Shown one piece after another: positions 61,105-64,000 of a stretch of DNA of 64,000 bases. Position 1 is the stretch's first letter. Each line of letters starts with the position of its first letter. The stretch is taken from positions 186,001 through 250,000 of the forward strand of contig NZ_LQRT01000002.1 of the NCBI RefSeq assembly GCF_001632745.1, read 5' to 3'. Both the position numbers and the translations under genes were made by a program. Below the pieces are notes generated by a model that did no database searches, was not told the origin of the DNA, and saw only the letters and a list, made by a program, of their open reading frames with translations. The stretch is from Aquimarina aggregata. Lineage in GTDB: Bacteria > Bacteroidota > Bacteroidia > Flavobacteriales > Flavobacteriaceae.

Positions 61105-62238
61105 ATGAATGCAATTGATTCAAAAAGGATATGGCTTTCTTCGCCGCATATGGGTGGAACAGAGCAAGATTTCGTAAAGAAAGCCTTTGAAACAAATTGG
61201 GTAGCGCCCTTAGGGCCAAACGTAGACGGATTTGAGAAGGATATACAATCCTACTTAGGTAATGATGTCCATGTAGCGGCATTAAGTTCGGGAACAGCAG
61301 CACTACATTTAGGATTGAAACTTTTAGGAGTTTCAGAAGGAGATGAGGTTTTATGTCAGAGTATGACATTTGCCGCTTCTGCTAATCCAATTGTTTATCT
61401 TGGAGCCAAGCCGGTTTTTATAGATAGCGAAAGGGATACATGGAATATTTGCGCAGAACAACTTGAAATAGCAATAAAAGATAGAATTGCTAAAGGTAAA
61501 AAACCAAAAGCTATAGTAGCAGTACATTTATACGGGATGCCTTATAATGTAGAAGCTGTTCATAGTATCGCCTCAGAATACAGAATCCCTATACTAGAAG
61601 ACAGTGCCGAAGCATTTGGAAGTACATATCACGGTGTTAAGTGTGGTACTTTTGGAGATATTGCAATCTTATCGTTTAATGGCAATAAGATAATCACTAC
61701 TTCGGGAGGGGGAGCCTTAATTTCTAAAGATCCAAAACATAGGGAGAAAGCAATCTTTCTAGCAACACAAGCAAGAGACAACGCTCCGCATTATGAACAT
61801 TCTGAAATAGGATATAACTATAGGATCAGTAACATTACTGCAGGTATAGGTAGAGGTCAAATGCAAGTGTTAGATAGCCATGTAGCTAATAGAAGAAGAA
61901 ATTTTGATTTTTATAAAAAACACCTTGAAAATTCATCAGAAATAAAGTTTTTGGAGGAACCTCAAGGATATTTTGCCAATAGATGGCTTACTTGTATAGA
62001 AACTAGTTCATATGAACTAAGAGAGAAGATACGGTTATCATTAGCCGATGAGAACATTGAATCACGACCATTATGGAAGCCTATGCATCAACAAGCTGTG
62101 TTTGCAGATTGTGCGACTTATCTTAATGGAATTTCAGATGATTTATTTGATCGAGGACTTTGTTTGCCTAGTGGCTCAAACCTCGAAGAAGAAGATTTGT
62201 ATAGAATCGTATCGGTAATTAAAAAAGTATTGAAATGA
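61105..62238 (+). CDS. DegT/DnrJ/EryC1/StrS aminotransferase (PglE-like)
   Basis: 377 aa PLP-dependent sugar aminotransferase. N-terminal WLSSPHMGGTEQDFVKKAF, ALSSGTAALHLGLKLLGV, EDSAEAFGSTYHG and the PLP lysine Lys195 in FNGNKIITTSGGG are seen. It converts a UDP-4-keto-6-deoxy sugar to the 4-amino sugar. Its stop overlaps the start of the PglF-like dehydratase (ATGA), which makes that 4-keto substrate, so the pair is functionally tight. With the PglD-like gene at 53445 the set completes UDP-di-N-acetylbacillosamine synthesis. Confidence 0.92.
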   Translation: MNAIDSKRIWLSSPHMGGTEQDFVKKAFETNWVAPLGPNVDGFEKDIQSYLGNDVHVAALSSGTAALHLGLKLLGVSEGDEVLCQSMTFAASANPIVYLGAKPVFIDSERDTWNICAEQLEIAIKDRIAKGKKPKAIVAVHLYGMPYNVEAVHSIASEYRIPILEDSAEAFGSTYHGVKCGTFGDIAILSFNGNKIITTSGGGALISKDPKHREKAIFLATQARDNAPHYEHSEIGYNYRISNITAGIGRGQMQVLDSHVANRRRNFDFYKKHLENSSEIKFLEEPQGYFANRWLTCIETSSYELREKIRLSLADENIESRPLWKPMHQQAVFADCATYLNGISDDLFDRGLCLPSGSNLEEEDLYRIVSVIKKVLK

Positions 62239-64000
62239 TAAAGAATTTCCTTATAAATAATTCGCACAAGCATGCCTCAAAATGGTTAGTCCTAGCAATT
62301 GATGTAGCCATAATTATGTTTAATTTTTTCTTGGCATATGTGATCCGATTCGGAATTACACTAAAGTTTGATACAAGTAATCTAATCTATCAACTACCAG
62401 TTGTAGCAGGACTAGCAGCAGTAAGTTTTTTACTAGTTGGTTCTTATAAAGGGGTAGTTAGACATACAGGTATGAGAGATGCTTATAATTTGTTTCTTTC
62501 AGTAACAGTGATTATAGCACTTACATCATTTTTAATGGTATCTAGTAGATCTGCATTGGTGCCTGAATTGTTAAACATTCCGGTTTCAATTATTTGCATA
62601 CACTATATGTTAAATATCATTACACTAACTACAAGTCGTTTGATATTTAAGTACTGCTATTATTATATTAAATCAAAGATTGGAGAAACTTCTAGGATTT
62701 TAATTTATGGTGCTGGTGATTCAGGATTGATTACTTTGGCAGCTATAACTAATGATTCTAGTAGATCATTATCTGTTTTTGGGTTTGTGGATGATAACTC
62801 TAGAAAAAATGGAAAAACAATAAATGGTATAAAAGTGTATTCTTCTAAAGAACTTACACAAAGTTTTATTACCAAAAATAATATTAAGGAGATTGTAGTA
62901 TCAATTCCTCATATTAGTAAAAAGAGATTATCACAAATATCTGATAATTTACTGAAATTGTCAGTTAAAGTAAAGATTATACCCGCAGTAAACGATTGGA
63001 TCGATGGTAAATTAAAAGTTTCTCAGATTAAAGAGATACAAATAGAAGATTTACTAGAAAGAGCTCCTATTAATATGGAAAATCAGAATATTAAGAAAGA
63101 GCTTAATGATAAAGTAATTTTGATAACGGGAGCAGCAGGTTCTATAGGTAGTGAAATAGTGCGTCAAGCATCTTATTATAATTACAGTAATTTAATACTT
63201 GTTGACCAAGCTGAGTCCGCTTTATATGACCTACAGCAAGAATTACTAAGCAAAGGAATTACTAAATTTGTACCGATAGTTGCAGATATTAGAGATCATC
63301 AAAGAATAGAAACTATATTCCAGAAATATAGACCGAACATGGTTTTTCATGCAGCTGCTTACAAGCATGTACCTTTAATGGAGTCAAATCCTTGTGAAGC
63401 TATCAAAATTAACGTTCTTGGAACAAGAAGATTAGCTGATTTATCGTCTGAGTATGGAGTTGATAAGTTTGTTTTTGTATCTACGGATAAGGCAGTGAAT
63501 CCGACCAATGTAATGGGGGCAACTAAAAGAGTTGCAGAGATGTATATCAAGTGCCTTCATAAAACAAGTAAGACTAAGTTTATAACAACTAGATTTGGTA
63601 ATGTTTTAGGATCAAATGGTTCTGTGATTCCTTTATTCAAGAAACAAATCCAAAAAGGAGGACCTTTAACAGTAACGCATAAAGATGTAACTCGTTTCTT
63701 TATGACAATTCCTGAAGCTTCACAATTAGTTATCGAAGCTGGAACCATGGGTAATGGTGGCGAGATCTTTATTTTTGATATGGGTGAATCTGTAAAGATT
63801 TTTGATTTAGCTAAAAAGATGATACGATTATCTGGTTTAAATTATCCAAATGATATCGATATTAAAATCACAGGCTTAAGACCGGGAGAGAAACTGTATG
63901 AAGAGTTATTAGCTGATACAGAAAATACACTGCCAACTTATCATAAAAAGATAATGATTAGCAGGTTTGATGACACAGATAATAACTGTGCAAATATTAA
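62235..64000 (+). CDS. PglF/WbpM/CapD-type UDP-GlcNAc 4,6-dehydratase (3' truncated by window)
   Basis: 588 codons are visible and the frame runs off the window. Four N-terminal membrane helices (about 17-125), a first Rossmann-like domain (LIYGAGDSG near 160) and the catalytic SDR domain with TGAAGSIGSE (about 297-306), VFHAAAYKHVPLMES, STDKAVNPTNVMGATKR (about 414-430) and GLRPGEKLYEEL are in order. It turns UDP-GlcNAc into the 4-keto-6-deoxy sugar at the membrane. Start chosen at the ATGA overlap with the aminotransferase. The usual length is about 640 aa, so only the last part is missing. Confidence 0.95.
   Translation, partial: MIKNFLINNSHKHASKWLVLAIDVAIIMFNFFLAYVIRFGITLKFDTSNLIYQLPVVAGLAAVSFLLVGSYKGVVRHTGMRDAYNLFLSVTVIIALTSFLMVSSRSALVPELLNIPVSIICIHYMLNIITLTTSRLIFKYCYYYIKSKIGETSRILIYGAGDSGLITLAAITNDSSRSLSVFGFVDDNSRKNGKTINGIKVYSSKELTQSFITKNNIKEIVVSIPHISKKRLSQISDNLLKLSVKVKIIPAVNDWIDGKLKVSQIKEIQIEDLLERAPINMENQNIKKELNDKVILITGAAGSIGSEIVRQASYYNYSNLILVDQAESALYDLQQELLSKGITKFVPIVADIRDHQRIETIFQKYRPNMVFHAAAYKHVPLMESNPCEAIKINVLGTRRLADLSSEYGVDKFVFVSTDKAVNPTNVMGATKRVAEMYIKCLHKTSKTKFITTRFGNVLGSNGSVIPLFKKQIQKGGPLTVTHKDVTRFFMTIPEASQLVIEAGTMGNGGEIFIFDMGESVKIFDLAKKMIRLSGLNYPNDIDIKITGLRPGEKLYEELLADTENTLPTYHKKIMISRFDDTDNNCANI

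Noticed and set aside
17234..64000. Insertion sequences, integrases or att-like repeats that could have carried the polysaccharide locus
   Set aside because: No transposase, recombinase or flanking direct repeat was seen in the window. The outer boundary on the right is beyond the window, so transfer can be neither shown nor excluded.
1..64000. CRISPR arrays, tRNA or rRNA genes
   Set aside because: No regularly spaced repeats, CCA-ended cloverleaf-like segments or rRNA-like conserved stretches were recognised. A tRNA scan would settle the point.

Overview
The window looks like a chromosome segment of a marine-type Flavobacteriaceae member (Bacteroidota). The DNA is strongly AT-rich, Shine-Dalgarno sites are mostly absent, and several upstream regions carry TAnnTTTG -7 boxes. 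The gene content also fits: a MutS2-like protein without an Smr domain, a DUF1835 protein, a bacterial SUI1 factor, a fused E1 alpha/beta dehydrogenase and a PIG-L deacetylase beside a sodium:solute symporter. No tRNA, rRNA, CRISPR array or insertion sequence was seen.

Layout. Positions 1-17.0 kb hold ordinary chromosomal genes. These are a truncated DUF2911 protein; a small XRE regulator and membrane protein pair with a tandem palindromic operator; an operon of PIG-L deacetylase, 36-aa membrane peptide, sodium:solute symporter and Gfo/Idh oxidoreductase; mutS2; ung; two further tiny membrane-protein genes that are easily missed (9891-10070 and 11346-11492); a Ca3427-like solute-binding-fold protein; a nucleoside phosphorylase/DUF1835/SUI1/dioxygenase run; and a fused branched-chain-type E1. 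From 17.2 kb to the right edge the window is one very large surface-polysaccharide locus. Block A (17.2-43.2 kb, 23 co-directional genes) makes a GalNAcA-type nucleotide sugar, carries many glycosyltransferases, a pyruvyl transferase, Wzx flippase and EpsG-type polymerase, and ends at a perfect 17-bp-stem terminator shared with an opposing beta-helix lipoprotein. Block B (45.7-58.0 kb, 12 genes) has a GT4, an ATP-grasp protein, two PglC-like phosphoglycosyl transferases, a PglD-like acetyltransferase, a second adenylation-domain/carrier pair, an FAD protein and three acyltransferase-like proteins. A leftward MBOAT/SGNH pair (58.0-60.4 kb) and a 681-bp divergent intergenic region separate this from a PglE-like aminotransferase and a PglF-like dehydratase cut by the window end.

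How the genes work together. PglF-, PglE-, PglD- and PglC-like enzymes could supply and load a di-N-acetylbacillosamine-type first sugar on undecaprenyl phosphate. The GTs would extend it, Wzx would flip it and EpsG would polymerise it. Export genes (Wza/Wzc) are not in the window. The most striking feature is acyl decoration. There are four MBOAT proteins, each ending in exactly FIYFQF (the type of C-terminal tyrosine acyl-shuttle described for MBOAT systems) and each immediately followed by an SGNH-type partner. One pair sits directly behind a DltA-like ligase and a carrier protein, giving a complete Dlt-like cassette inside a Gram-negative capsule-type locus. A second ligase/carrier pair differs at the DltA stereoselectivity cysteine and is grouped with an FAD enzyme and BioF2/FemAB-like acyltransferases. 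I infer an aminoacyl- or hydroxyacyl-decorated, possibly pyruvylated, uronic-acid-containing polysaccharide. The exact chemistry cannot be read from sequence alone.
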